64,000 nt of DNA from Gnetum montanum (Eukaryota > Streptophyta > Gnetopsida > Gnetales > Gnetaceae), in assembly GCA_015680685.1 (NCBI GenBank), contig MNCI01004078.1:140574-204573 (forward strand), in the 5' to 3' direction. The position numbers and the translations under genes are program-made. A model generated the notes under the pieces. That model did not search any database, was not told where the DNA came from, and saw only the letters and a program-made list of their open reading frames with translations. Below are positions 23,195 to 35,106 of the stretch, in pieces. Within the stretch, counting starts at the first letter, position 1. Every line of letters begins with the position of its first letter.

Positions 23195-23203
23195 CTATAA
23201 ATA
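23195..23203 (+). promoter_or_regulatory. LTR TATA box (solo LTR)
   Basis: CTATAAATA, same 9-mer as in the other family A LTRs. Confidence 0.85.
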
Positions 23204-24744
23204 TATCACTCAGGCACATGGGAAGGGGGAGAGTAAGTAAGTATAGGAATAGAGTCTTTTTTGTCAATTTTTAGTTAACTTCAATTCTTTCCCCAGTGCA
23301 TGCCTACAATGTGATGATTGTAATTGTATGGAACCTTTATTTGAGTGTGATGTACTTGGACATGCACATGATCGACAATAAAGATCGAGATTACTCAATC
23401 ATTGTAGCATTCACTTAGTTTTAATTGCTTAACTATTGTTGTTATTTATTACTTTCTTAATTAATATTTCTTTACCATCATTTACTATTCCTGTTGTTAA
23501 ATGCAGAATGAGGACGACTTAATCACAAACATTTAAGTGTAACTACTTGGTAACCCAGTAGTGTATTTATGAGCACTTAAGTAATATGTGCTTGGTAATC
23601 CCAGAAGTAGTACATGAGGTCCAAGATGTGTACGAATGATTAAGGATGGATGCTCATCGCACTTAGGCTAGTTTAGATTTTTCTTCTCATTGCCTATTAG
23701 CTTAAAATAAGATTATTTTCCGTTATCTCTAAGAGTAGCCTAGTGTTAAAAATCATATCATACACCTCATTCTGGACTAAACCATATGTGACAAAGTAAA
23801 TACTAGTCTAGGTGGGAAGAAAATGAACTACGATCAATGTGTAATTATCTAGATACCACAACTAGTCTATCTGCAGAGTTCGACCGGATCATGCGTGAAC
23901 GCTTGTATTTCTATGGTTGAGTGTAGGGGCACCTACCCATTCATCAATCACATTAAAAAGAAATAATGATTATGCTCTATTATATTGTGAAGTCTTTTAG
24001 TAATTTATTTAACTTGTCTTATATTTCTATGATCTCTCCATTTTGAAATTTTTCTCTTTTAAATTCTTGTTTTGGTATTTACCAATATATATGTTAATAT
24101 TATTTTATTGAACTTTTGGATTTGGATGCTACTAATGTTTTGGTGTCTCTTGCTAAGAACAAGTTGATGGAAGGTGGCACATGCTATGAACTAGAACATG
24201 GAGTTGTTGAAAAAATATCATACTTTTGATAACTTGCAAAAATCTTTGCTTCTATTTTCTTTTCCTATGACAATCAGATATTTTCTATTACCTATTAGAC
24301 TTAAATTGTACTTTTCCAGTTATCATGCATTGTAACCTATTGTTGCTATATTGGTTAAATTTTGTAATCTTGTATTAAAGTATAAAATTTTCTCTCTCGT
24401 TGGCAATGATTTCTCTTTCTCATTATTTTTTTCTTCCTTCTTTGTGATTATCAAAATCCTTAGCATTTAGTTTCATGCATTGTAGTCTAATCTTCATTGC
24501 AACTTAGTTCCTGAGGTAGAGTAACTAGCCTTAGGCTTCACATCTTTAACTAATTTTATGGTTCCAATTAGTATCTTATTTTACTAGTTCTATCAATACG
24601 GTATTTGTCAATTGGAGTTTTGTATCAATCTTGATTTGTTCTTTCTGTACTCTAATTCTTATTCTTGAGATGTTTATTCTCATTTTCTTCATTTTAGTAT
24701 TTTACCAACTATTTCTTGGTGTTTTTCCACTGAACAAGACATCC

Positions 24745-25050
24745 TAGACATCTACTAGATGTCCCTTCCACATACTAAGAATTTGAAAAAGATGTCTCAC
24801 TTATGGACAAGACATCTCCATTGCACCTTAGACGTCTCTTCCTATTTCAAGACATCTCTACTAAGACGTGTCCTTCAAGTGTAAGACATCTCTTCCCAAA
24901 ATAAGATGTCTTTTCAATCCTAATATGTCTCACCTAAAACATCCCATCTCAAGCCAAGATGTCTTCCAACTTGATAAGACATCCCATCTTGCCCCCAAAT
25001 GTCTTCTAGTCCCCTGAGACATCTTACTAAAATCCAAGACGTCTCACCTA
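24745..25050. promoter_or_regulatory. AGACGTCT-derived octamer cluster in element 6 right LTR
   Basis: At least a dozen octamers in about 300 bases: two or more intact AGACGTCT palindromes (near 24830 and 25037), the rest AGATGTCT or AGACATCT. Those two forms are exactly what CpG deamination on either strand would give. GACGTC is a known bZIP core; binding is inferred. Confidence 0.65.
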
Positions 25051-25372
25051 CAAGCATGACAAAAAAGCCACTAAAATTGAAGTCTAAGGTTCCATTCCAT
25101 GCTCAAACAGGTCCTATTTGATCCTAGGAACATCTTGAACTCCTTGAAACACACTCAAAAAAATTAGGAAACAACTATATCATACCATTTTTCTGGCCAT
25201 CTTGTGAAGGCGATTTATTTTCTTTGTCTCATGTGGTATTCATGATCTAGGAAGCACAATGTTTCTTTTTAACTTTTTGATGATATAATTCAATGGGATC
25301 GATGGGTAAGCATTGTGGGGAATCTATTTTGACCTCTAGAACTTGACCCACATCACTTATGATCATCCTATA

Positions 25373-26458
25373 TGAGGATCGAGAACTAAAAGGGGAGTTA
25401 AATAAGTTCCCCAATTAAAATCACTGTAGCTTAGGTAGTCCACACTCAGAGGGTAGAATCCATGCACACCTCTAGATGTTGTTGCTTCAAAAATGTGGTT
25501 TGAGAATCATAACCTTTACAAGATTTTATGCTTCTCTTTGGAGTGTTTGGTTGTTGCAAAACCACTCAACCTTTCAAGGTCTTGACAAGCTCAAAATATG
25601 GTTTAAAGGATCCCACAATCTTTACAAATGTGATCTCCACATCATAGTGTTTTTTCACTACAAAAACACTCAACGTTATGAGGTCTTGACAAGCTCAATG
25701 AAGATGCCTTTCCATAAGAAGTACATCAACACTGTAGGGCTACAAAGAAAGAAAGAAAAAGATAAAGGAAAGATTGTAACTTGATTTAAATATTCCTTGC
25801 ACTTGAAGCTCACTATATAAAAAACACACAAGTGATGAATCAATGAAAAAGAGAAATTCTCTTGAGTAGCCAAGAATAGATCTTTCAATGAATAATGGTT
25901 GCACATTTTCCAACAATTTCACTTAAGTTTATATCCTTTGAGTTTTCAAAAACTCAAAATCCATGCAAAAACTATTAAATGTCTAGTTTGGACATCTACT
26001 TTGAAGATGAAATGTCTAACTATAACAAGCCTTAATGTAGAAAAGACATATACTTGAAAGTGGAGATGTCTATAGTGAGACGTCTACCTTGAGTCATCTA
26101 TTTAGCAAGTTAAATGTCTACTATCAACTTGAGACATCTACTCTACTTATAGATTTTGAGATCTAAAGCATTCCTTTGTCATTTTGGCATCCTGACAATC
26201 CCTAGAAAATATTCATTTGGCTCATAGACTCTATTTCCATCGATGTTCTCATCTTGTCCACTTTAGTCTTTATTTCATCATTTTAACATAGATATTATTC
26301 TTGAAGTCTTGGTTCTTTGAACTCTTGTTCTAAAGTCTTCAATATTCATGTGATGTCTTTGCTCATTATATTCTTTCATGGTCCTACAAGACTATAATCA
26401 CAGACACATTTTACATTCTCCATTTTCTCTAAGGTTTTGACATACCAAAAGGTCAACA
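25373..26458 (-). repeat. 3' LTR of element 7 (1086 bp)
   Basis: Starts TGAGGATCGAG and ends GGTCAACA on the plus strand. It contains a local ~115-bp duplication (about 25505-25600 and 25610-25700) and a cluster of AGACRTCT octamers (about 25975-26155). Confidence 0.78.
25975..26155. promoter_or_regulatory. AGACRTCT octamer cluster in copia LTR
   Basis: Repeated GACATCTACT, GAGATGTCTA and GAGACGTCTA. The other LTR has the matching cluster at about 30385-30530. The octamer is the same as in the host LTR of element 6, although the two elements belong to different superfamilies. Confidence 0.6.
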
Positions 26459-26473
26459 ATCTTCCCCTTTTTG
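26459..26473 (-). promoter_or_regulatory. Polypurine tract of element 7
   Basis: On the minus strand AAAAAGGGGAAGAT abuts the 3' LTR; this fixes the orientation. Confidence 0.8.
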
Positions 26474-28762
26474 GTGATGTCCAAAAGTTAAGAAAATGGA
26501 TTAGTGTACCATAAAGAAACATAGCACATAGAATTATGTGAAATTTAAATGAAAAAAATGTAAATATTGATATAGCATAGTATAATTCATCAACAAAATA
26601 TAACCTATCTCCAAAGATATATTATGAAAGAAAAGAGCAACACATATACCACATGGCTTGCTTGATTTGATTGCAAAACTCTCCCCATTTTTAAATAGCA
26701 AGAAAAAGTTGGGGAATATGATAGGGACCAACCCATATATTTGCAAGGAAGTGCCACTAGATCTACATTAGAAAAAAAAACCCATAGAGATATAGGCATT
26801 TATCTAAGGAAGAAACATTTATGTATTAGTTAAAGAATTATCATCCTTTAGCATTGATTTGATAGGGAAAAGGATGAACAACCAAATTTCATTAAGAGCC
26901 ATCCTTTATCTATTCACAAACAAGATTAGAATCATAATTAATCCAAGCCTTTTAGTTAATATTCAAAGGCTAACTTTCAAAGTTTGAGCATTAAAGATCA
27001 TGTAACCTATCTTTGAACCAATAAGCCATTAGTAATAAAACATATCATGAACCTAGTTGATCACCCAATATCCTTCTCCTTTTGAAGAGCTTAGGTTTAA
27101 AATTGATCATAGCTAAATGGAAATCTATGCTAGTCAAAGGTAAAATATATGCATAAAGACTGTTAAAGATAAAACTCAAGACACACCATATAGTCTTTAT
27201 CTATGCAAAAGCTCATTAGACCTTTCTCATCACTATGTCCATAAAACAATTTAAGATAGCCATGTATATCTTGAGGTAGCTTATAATATCTTATTAATTA
27301 ATTTTCAAGATTACTTTAGATGCTTTGCCATAATATAGCATGAATACCTTTTCTTGCTCTAGTATACCATTAACAATGCTTGAGATCCCTTAGGTAAGTA
27401 CTTTATAGCTCATATTTGCAATAAGGATCTTAGAAACACCATAAGGATACTCAAAATGATACATGCTCAGCATATAAAAAGTTAGGCATGTAACATAGTT
27501 CTCAAAAAGCAAGTTGATATAACCATGTAGTGTTTAAGAGCTTACATCAATGAAGACCATTTTAGGTAGAGATTTTAAAGACATGGTTAAGAATTATTTA
27601 CTCTTTTACCTTTGTAACTTTACTATATTTATGTTTGAATATATTCTTCATTGCTTGTTTTTTTGGTAAGTATGCTAGAGATTGAAAGCTTGTAACTTCA
27701 ATATAATTTCCTAGAGAGAATATCTAGAGACTCCCCCTACACTGATATTTCCCCTGCATATATGTCCCATCTTCTTGTTTCATCTGTTGGAGAGAGAGTG
27801 GTAATCTCTAGTTAAGCCTTTTAGGATCTTCAACCAGTTTGTCAACAATGAGTTTCTTTTGAGAATGTCAGCAAGCAAAGGATCATAGAATCAACAAATT
27901 TCATCTTTTGTAATTCATCCATTGGTTAATCGTAGTTTTATGAGTCACTTGTCTTTGTAGAGATAAACTTTCAAATCTTTGTAAAGCCATATTAAGATCA
28001 AGTGTGGAGACTTTTTAAATTTAAGATCTCCCATTAGTAGCATCTCTACTAGATGATAAGAATCATAAGATATCAACAAAGAAAAAGATTCTCTATTTAA
28101 TAGAAGCCTTCTTTAAAAAATTAGATATCCATAAATGATATAGAGGTAGATTTATCAATGTTCAACAAAAGGCTTTTGGCACAAAATAGCATAATAATTG
28201 TATAAAGCACATATATCCAAAAAATGTCTCAAGATGATGTACACTTATCAAACCTTTCCTTGATACACTTTTCATATATATCAACATATGCTAGAGCTCA
28301 ACATATTGGAAGATCAAGTGATATTCTCAATGGTGACCAACATATCCACAAAGTGTCTTGTCTACTAATATTTATAAACAAAACTAATCTACACTAAGTA
28401 TAGCAAGAAAGGGAATAAAGACTTACCATTACTTATCTTATTTGTTTTCTAGTATGAACATGATTAATGGAGTTTGAGATGAGGTCCTCCATCATAGAGT
28501 ATCTCCTTAACATGTAACTTACTTTTTCTTTTATCAACATTTTTGTATGTATCCTCAATCTCATGTGAGATTCCTTCTTTGTCATGTTCATGTTCTTCAA
28601 GGTGATAAGACTCATAATTTTTTATAATTATCAATCATGATCCCTTCATTTTCTTAGAGTTCATTCCACCTTCTTGTTCATTCATTCTCCAAGCTTGTGT
28701 ACCCTACAAGATACACTTACTAGACTCCTCTTGACAAGACCAAGTGGTCATGTTATTTTACT
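26474..28762 (-). other. Unreadable internal region of element 7
   Basis: No frame with recognisable integrase, reverse transcriptase or RNase H residues on either strand; short ORFs are AT-rich noise. Confidence 0.55.
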
Positions 28763-29990
28763 CTATATATGGATAATAATAACCTTGTTCATGTCCACAT
28801 TCTTTATAGCAAAAATATAAGATATCTCTAATTTGGATGGAATTATTAAGAACATGATCTTATTTCTTCTTTTAGATGATACTGAACTTGTAGAAGCATT
28901 ATTTTGAAAGGCTTCTTCCAAATTTTCACTTGTGTCTTGGTTTGAAGATTTTTCCTCACTTTTACTAAACTTTTCATCTTGTGTATCCCTACACTTCTGC
29001 TTATCCAAGTGGGATAGTAATTCAACCTTAACTTTTACATCTAAGAGTTTCCTTTTTAACTTAGAGGATAAAGTATAAAGTTTAGAGATTTGTTTATGCC
29101 TATTTTTCTTTTCCTTTTTAAGTAGATAATGTAGAATAATGATCTCCTCATACAATTCACTATACCTTTCATTTTTTTTAACCTTTAGATTCATTAAATA
29201 ATTCTATAGAATTTTCATTTGTAAGGACCATGCATATGAGATGTAAGTCCTTTGTAGCCTCATCTACCTCTTTCTTACTTTGTTCTCCATCATCCCAGCT
29301 AGTATAGAAGTTTGTCTTTTTCTATTTAGCTTCATTTCTATCTTTCTATTGTAAACTACTAGCACTAGGACATTCAAAGGTCACATGATTTGTTCCACCA
29401 CAAACCCAACATTCTCTACAAAAAACATCAAATTTTGAATTTGTAAAATTGTTACCTTTTTCTTTGCCTTTGGTACTGAATTAATTAGGGCATGGTTGAT
29501 TAAAGCTTCTTCCTTTTCTTGCATGAAGTCTTTAAACTATCTTTGATAGAAGAGCTAGTTCATCTTTATAATTTGTTTCTTGTTCAACCAACTCCTTTTC
29601 CTTTGATGCAAATTTAAGGGTGATGAGCTTTTCTTTTATTGCTCCTTCACTTATGAAATTCATCTCATAAGCAATAAGAGAACTTTGAAGCTCTTCAAAT
29701 TTCAACATCAAGAAATCTCTAATTTCTTCCATGGTGATGACTTTCAGTCTAAACTCTAATCATTTTTATGATCACATCACTTTCTGGCTTGTCCTTGCCT
29801 ATCCCTCTAATTGCTACAACAAAATCATTTATCCTAGAGAAGTAGTCCTTAATCTTTTCTCCTTCTTTCATTTTTAGTTTATCGTATTCACTTTGCAACA
29901 TAAGAAGTTTTGATTATTTTACTACTAATGTACCTTCATAGGTTGCTTCTAATGTTCTCCAAATTTTCTTAATAGTCTTACATCTAGCTA
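28763..29990 (-). pseudogene. Copia-type Gag relic of element 7
   Basis: Translation on the minus strand shows, in order, a UBN2-type Gag core and then a knuckle and coil. The core reads LEATYEGT, MLQSEYDKLKMKEGEKIKDY and FSRINDFVVAIRGIG (about 29790-29965). A rather Glu/Lys-rich stretch follows (29532-29732). The zinc knuckle CWVCGGTNHVTFEC (C-x2-C-x4-H-x4-C, about 29370-29412) is intact. Last comes a 143-residue coiled-coil frame at 28763-29194 with heptad-like Leu/Lys repeats. Stops and frameshifts separate the blocks. The coiled-coil part after the knuckle is seen in some copia Gag proteins, and I cannot assign a role. Confidence 0.75.
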
Positions 29991-29998
29991 CTCTATCA

Positions 29999-30847
29999 TA
30001 GGGATCACACAACCTTTACAAACATGTGCTCTACACTAGAGTATTTTGTCGTTGCAAAAACACCCAACCTTCCAAGGTCCAGAAAAGCTCAACAAAGATG
30101 CCTTCTTGTAAGAAGCACATCAACCCCACAAGGCTACAAAGAAAGAAAGAAAAAGATCAAGGAAAAAGTGTAACTTGATTTACAAATTCCTTGCACTTGA
30201 AGGTTACTACATACAAAATATACAAGTGATGAATCAATGAAGAACAAAGAAAAATTCCCTTGAGTAGCCAAGAATAGATCTTTTAATGAATATTTCTTAC
30301 ACATTTTCCAATAATTTCACTTAGTTTTATACTCTTTGAGTTTCCAAAAATTCCTCAAAATTCATGCAACAACTATTAAATAGTTAGTTTGGATGTCTAC
30401 TTTGAGGATGAGATGTCTAACTATAACTAGCCTCAATGTAGGAGAGATGTCTACTTGAAAGTGGAGACATCAACCTTGAGACATCTATTTTGCAAGTTAG
30501 ACACATGTTGTCAACTTGAGACGTCTACTCTACTTGCACATTTTCAGATCTTCAGCATTCCTTTGTCATTTTGGCATCTCGACAGTCCTAAAAACATCTT
30601 CATTTGGCTTGTAGAATATATTTCCATCCACATTCTCATCTTATCTACTTTAGTCTTCATTGCATCATTTTAACATTGTTTTTGTTCTTGATGTCTTGGT
30701 TCTTTGAGCTCTTGTTTTGAAGTCTTGGATCTCCATGTGAAGTCTTTGCTTATTATATTCTTTCATGGTCCTACAAGACTTCAATCACATACACACATTT
30801 GACATTCTTCATTTTCTCTAAGGTTTTGACATACCAAAAGGTTAACA
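29999..30847 (-). repeat. 5' LTR of element 7 (~849 bp, internally deleted)
   Basis: It matches the 3' LTR from about 25606 onward. Roughly 235 bp at the U5 end are missing, and the break lies between GATCC-like repeats. Ends GGTTAACA. Confidence 0.72.
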
Positions 30848-31975
30848 CCATAGGTAGCTAGATTTAAGTGTTAATGGGTAGGCATCATGAAGGGTAAGAC
30901 TGGCATCCTTGGTTGACCCACATTGCCTATGATTATACTTAGATTGTGATATTTGTCTAGCATTATGGGGGAATTATCTAGCCAATAGTGTCTACTCATG
31001 TAGCTTGTGAATATCATGTGGCTAGTATAACACTCCTATTAATTATTTATAAAATATCATATCAATAACTAATGAGCGGCAAGGTACCCCTACTCTCAAC
31101 CATATGAATACGAGTGTGTATACGCAATCCGGTCAAACTTCGCGGATGGACTAGTTGTGGCACCTAGGCAGTTATACATTGATCGTAGTTCACTGTCTTC
31201 CCACGTGGACTAGTATTTGCTTTGTCACGTATGGTTTAGTCTAGATTAAGGTGTATGATGTGATTCTAAACTAGGCTATTCCTAGAGACAATGGAAAACA
31301 ATCTTGATTAAGCTAATAGGAAACATAAAGTAAAATCTAAGTTAGCCTAAGTGCAATGAGCATCTATCCTTAATCATTCGTATGCATCTTAGACCTTATG
31401 TACTACTTCTAAGAATTCCAAGCACACATCTTGAGCACTACTAGATACGCTACTAGGTTACCAAGTAGTTACACTTAAATGTTTCTGATTAAGTTGCACT
31501 CATTCCACGTTAGCAACAAGAAGTGTAAATGATAATAAAGGAAATATTAACTAGATGGACAATAATAAATAATCAACAATTAAAGTAAATAAAAGCTAAG
31601 TAAATAAGAATGAAAGTGAGAGTAATTAATTGCTAAGTAGACTATGGTCTAATTTAACCTAACACAAGTAACCATTCCCACTTCCTAGACACATCCTGAA
31701 CTTCATGCAAACATTGTTGGGCTGTCAAACGCTAATTATTTATGAGCTACCAAGTGTCACATGTATGCTCGAAGGGGTCATGCTTGTGTAATTTAACAAT
31801 TTGNCCAACACAATGGTATGCTTAGGTACATTAATGTTTGAATAAAGATCTGTTCACACTTAGACCTCCTGCTATGGGCACTTGGAAAATATTCTAACTT
31901 TCAAATAAACAGACTGCAAGAGTTTCACTACTTGACTGCTAAAAACCATGCTCTCAATTGTGTGCCTGTGCGCTG

Positions 31976-31984
31976 TATTTATAG
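31976..31984 (-). promoter_or_regulatory. LTR TATA box (second solo LTR)
   Basis: CTATAAATA on the minus strand. Confidence 0.83.
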
Positions 31985-32004
31985 ACCCAGAAGTAACATG
32001 GGAA

Positions 32005-32088
32005 TAACTATTCTAATAATTAAAATAACCACTCTAATAATTAGAGTAACCACTTTAATAATAACTGCTCTAATAATTAGAGTAATCG
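32005..32088. promoter_or_regulatory. U3 palindrome cluster, TAATNATTA type
   Basis: ACTCTAATAATTAGAGT and related units recur four times. The same palindrome type is in element 9 and not in elements 1 or 3. Confidence 0.72.
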
Positions 32089-32101
32089 CTTCATCGATAA
32101 C

Positions 32102-35100
32102 TAATAGAGATACTATGAAATCCCAAGGATCTTGATTTAACCTTGATTTGCTAACTCAAAAGGAAGCAATAAAATAGATAAAAATTAATAATTAGGAGCA
32201 TAAATATAGTAGATCAATATAGCATAGAAAAATTTTATAATACTCTCATGTATAATTAAATAAAATTTATTTAGAGAAAATTTGAGATTTGCACAACAAC
32301 AAAAAGAATGTTGTCTAAATATTCCACTAGTTGCATTATAAAATAGTGTATAAAACAACGATCCCAATGACACTTGTTTTTAATCAATCCAACATCTAGA
32401 AATAAAGTTATTTGCATTTTAAGTTTATTTAATTAAGTATTAATATATAATAAGTAATATTAAATTTTCCCAAACATATAACACATGCTGAAATGAAAAT
32501 TCATATCTATCATACTTTATTAATTATTCACAAAAATAAATACAGGGCTCAAATATTCAAGAAGTGTATAAGGTTTCCATTTCATAAAAATAAAAAATAT
32601 AGAAAATTTATTTTTCAAGTTGAGGGGCTCCATCTTATACAAAATTTGTCCATCTTCATCCTATGTTCCTCTTTAGACATTTTCCTAGCTACTCTGGGCT
32701 CTTTCCATCAAACTATAGGAGGAATGATAACTCCTTAAATAAGAAAGATTATTTTATTTCCCTCTTCATAGAGCATAAATTCTATGGGCCAAAGTCTTAG
32801 GTTCCAGGCTAGAAGCAGGTTTCTAATAAAATATTCAAAATTTTTTTCTAATTTATAAATGCTACAAATTTTTCAAAAATCCAAAAAAAATCTAAAAATC
32901 CATAGAATGCATATTTTAATTATTTAATTGTTTAGTATCCAAAGATATCATAAATTGTTCAACAAAAACCCAAAGAACATATATTTTATCCAAGCATCTC
33001 CGAAGTCTAGGTCTTGGTTATCCTCACTACCAAAGGGATTCATGGATAGATTTTAGAATAAATTTACTACCATCATCATATTAGCCTCGTGACCCCAAAC
33101 AAGTCCCTTATGGTCAAATCTTGGCAATAGCCTCACTACTAACATCCTCTATGGCTAAGGCACATATATCATTAGAAGGATAGGTCTTGACTATCCCTTA
33201 CGACATACAACTAGATTCAAGTACTTAATGCCATAGTCTCAACTAAATCCATAGCCTCACATGAACTTACAAATCAAAATCTAGGGTAAGAAATCTATCT
33301 AACAACCCTTGTTCTTGTGGGATGGATCTCACTAAAGAACACTCCACTACTACATGTAGATGGAGGCATTTAAAAGATTCGTGACTCCTACTAACAACTG
33401 AGAAAAATTGGTCCCATAAATATTATTATTTTATTCCAAAATTTCAAAAGGTGTCTAAAATGGCCAAAAATCCATAAAAGTTCAAATTCCACAAAATTAT
33501 TGCAAAATCATGTTTTTGTCATGAGTAAATTCCAAATATTCATAAAATATCTAAGGGCATGTTGGGCATAATTTCCAAAACTCACCAAAAGATAAAAACT
33601 AATATGAATAGGATTAAAATATATTTTTCATTAAATAAAGCCCAAAATTATAAAAATGTAGAAAAATCTATGTAGATTAATTAAAATCCTTGAAGAATAA
33701 CAAAAGACCGGGAAGTATAGAGAAGAGATAGAAAATCTATAACAATATGGGGTAGCCATGTAAAAGGAAAATAAAATAAGCTTCCTTACTTGTGTTGGTA
33801 GGGTTTCTAGAATTCTCTTATGTTTTTCTTTCCCACTTAATGCTCTCAATTGGTTTTTTCTTTGCTTAACCTGTCACACCCAAAACTCTTCTTCAAACTA
33901 CAATGAGATGTATCTAGAACTATTACCTATTTTTAAGAGGAAGAACTAAAAAAATTGGGCTCAAATTAACTTCAAAACAAAAAAGAAAGAGGGAAAATGT
34001 CTTTTAGAAAAATGTGACAAGATATTTTTTTGGAAAACAACGACAAAAAAAAAGACAAAAAAAACAAATGATGGAAAATAGGGGCAAAAACATACAGTAG
34101 AGAAAGATGGTGAGTATATCCTTTACGTATAATATATATGTTATGCATTTTCATCTTTAACTTTTATGTTTTCAACATTTTTCAACTACCTCGATTTAAC
34201 TTTTAAATTTTTTATTTTTAATCCTTATTTTTTTCTAAGTTCTTTTCTTTAATTTCTCTCTCCATGCACTCAAACCCTCATAACACGCACACCAAGATTC
34301 CAAATCAAATTTTGTATAAACCTACAAGATCCTTACTAAGTGTTCTACCAAATTGTATGTTGAAATCTTATCAAGCATTACTTATCATAGTTATCTAGTG
34401 CAAATGCTAACACTTTTATAGTATTTTAGCAAATTAGAAAATGTGATTTTTCGAAAACCGTAACTTTGATTCTAGTGAACCAAGGATCAAAACCTATCTT
34501 TTTGAACTCCAGTAAAGTTAGATCCTAGGTAGGACATCATCCTAAAATACTACCTTAACAAAGATTATTTATACAGTATTTAATTATAATTAAAAATGAA
34601 CTCCAAATCCTAGTTTAATGACAAAAGGTAAGAAGGGATACGGTCTAGGTAGAATCAGGGTCCACAATTGTTCCATGAAAAGAGCATTATATAATCACAT
34701 GTGCATAATGAAAATTAAAGATGCATAACTAGATGTGCATAATTAAGGATAAATGTGTATAGCCAAACACTTGTAAAGGAATGATAACTAACAAAAGAAA
34801 AACTTCCTAGGGCAATTGGATTTCAGCATTTAATCATAAAATATAAAGTAGATCTATGACTAAGATCCAGTAGTAGTAAAATAAAGTATACAAAAATTTA
34901 ACCAAGCATCATAGCAAGCGAATTGCATTCACTTGTGCAAAAAACTAGTAACAACAACAATAATAATAGTAATGATAGTAATGTAATCCTATTATTTAAC
35001 CATGATTATTAGAGCTCATTCATTGAAACACATCTGAAAATATTAAAGAATTAATCATATGCATTAGATTAAATAACTAAATGTTCCATATTCATAGGTT

Positions 35101-35106
35101 GTGATA
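32102..35106. other. Non-coding remainder of the unknown insertion
   Basis: AT-rich, with no frame over 75 codons and no motif I can name. A TGTCACACCC at 33873 looks like an LTR start but I found no partner. Confidence 0.5.

Larger units (their letters stand above)
23071..23946 (+). repeat. Family A solo LTR (876 bp), duplication ATCAC
   Basis: ATCAC at 23066-23070 and 23947-23951 flanks TAATGAA...TTCATCA. The sequence is a whole family A LTR in plus orientation: palindromic U3, TATA box, AATAAA near 23379, and the ...GTAGGGGCACCTACCC end. There is no internal region, so it arose by LTR-LTR recombination. Confidence 0.9.
25373..30847 (-). mobile_element. Element 7: decayed Ty1/copia-like element
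   Basis: It reads right to left. The 5' LTR is about 29999-30847, a gag relic follows, then mostly unreadable internal DNA, a polypurine tract and the 3' LTR at 25373-26458. The flanks CTATA (25368-25372) and CCATA (30848-30852) fit a duplication with one change. The AAAAAGGGGAAGAT tract followed by TGTTGACC is the usual copia junction. Reverse transcriptase and integrase motifs are not recognisable in 26474-28760, which is either deleted or too decayed. Confidence 0.78.
31070..32096 (-). repeat. Family A solo LTR (1027 bp), duplication ATAAC
   Basis: ATAAC at 31065-31069 and 32097-32101. Starts TAATGAGCGGCAAGG and ends CTTCATCG on the plus strand, so the LTR is in minus orientation. It carries the family TATA box (31976-31984) and a U3 rich in CTCTAATAATTAGAG palindromes. 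One ambiguous base is at 31804. Confidence 0.9.
31026..35106. mobile_element. Insertion of unknown type in element 6 right LTR (~3.05 kb without the nested solo LTR)
   Basis: The right LTR stops at GCTAG (31021-31025) and resumes with GCTGG (35107-35111), a likely five-base duplication with one change. The insert starts TATAACAC and ends GTTGTGATA, so the ends are imperfect inverted repeats. It contains a family A solo LTR (31070-32096). The rest (32102-35106) has no coding frame of note. No internal LTR pair was found by eye. It could be a very decayed solo LTR, a LARD or a DNA transposon. Confidence 0.6.

Noticed and set aside
24745-25050. CRISPR-like array
   Set aside because: The octamers are too short, irregularly spaced and lie inside a plant LTR.
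33873-35106. Separate LTR starting TGTCACACCC
   Set aside because: No partner copy, primer site or purine tract could be found next to it.
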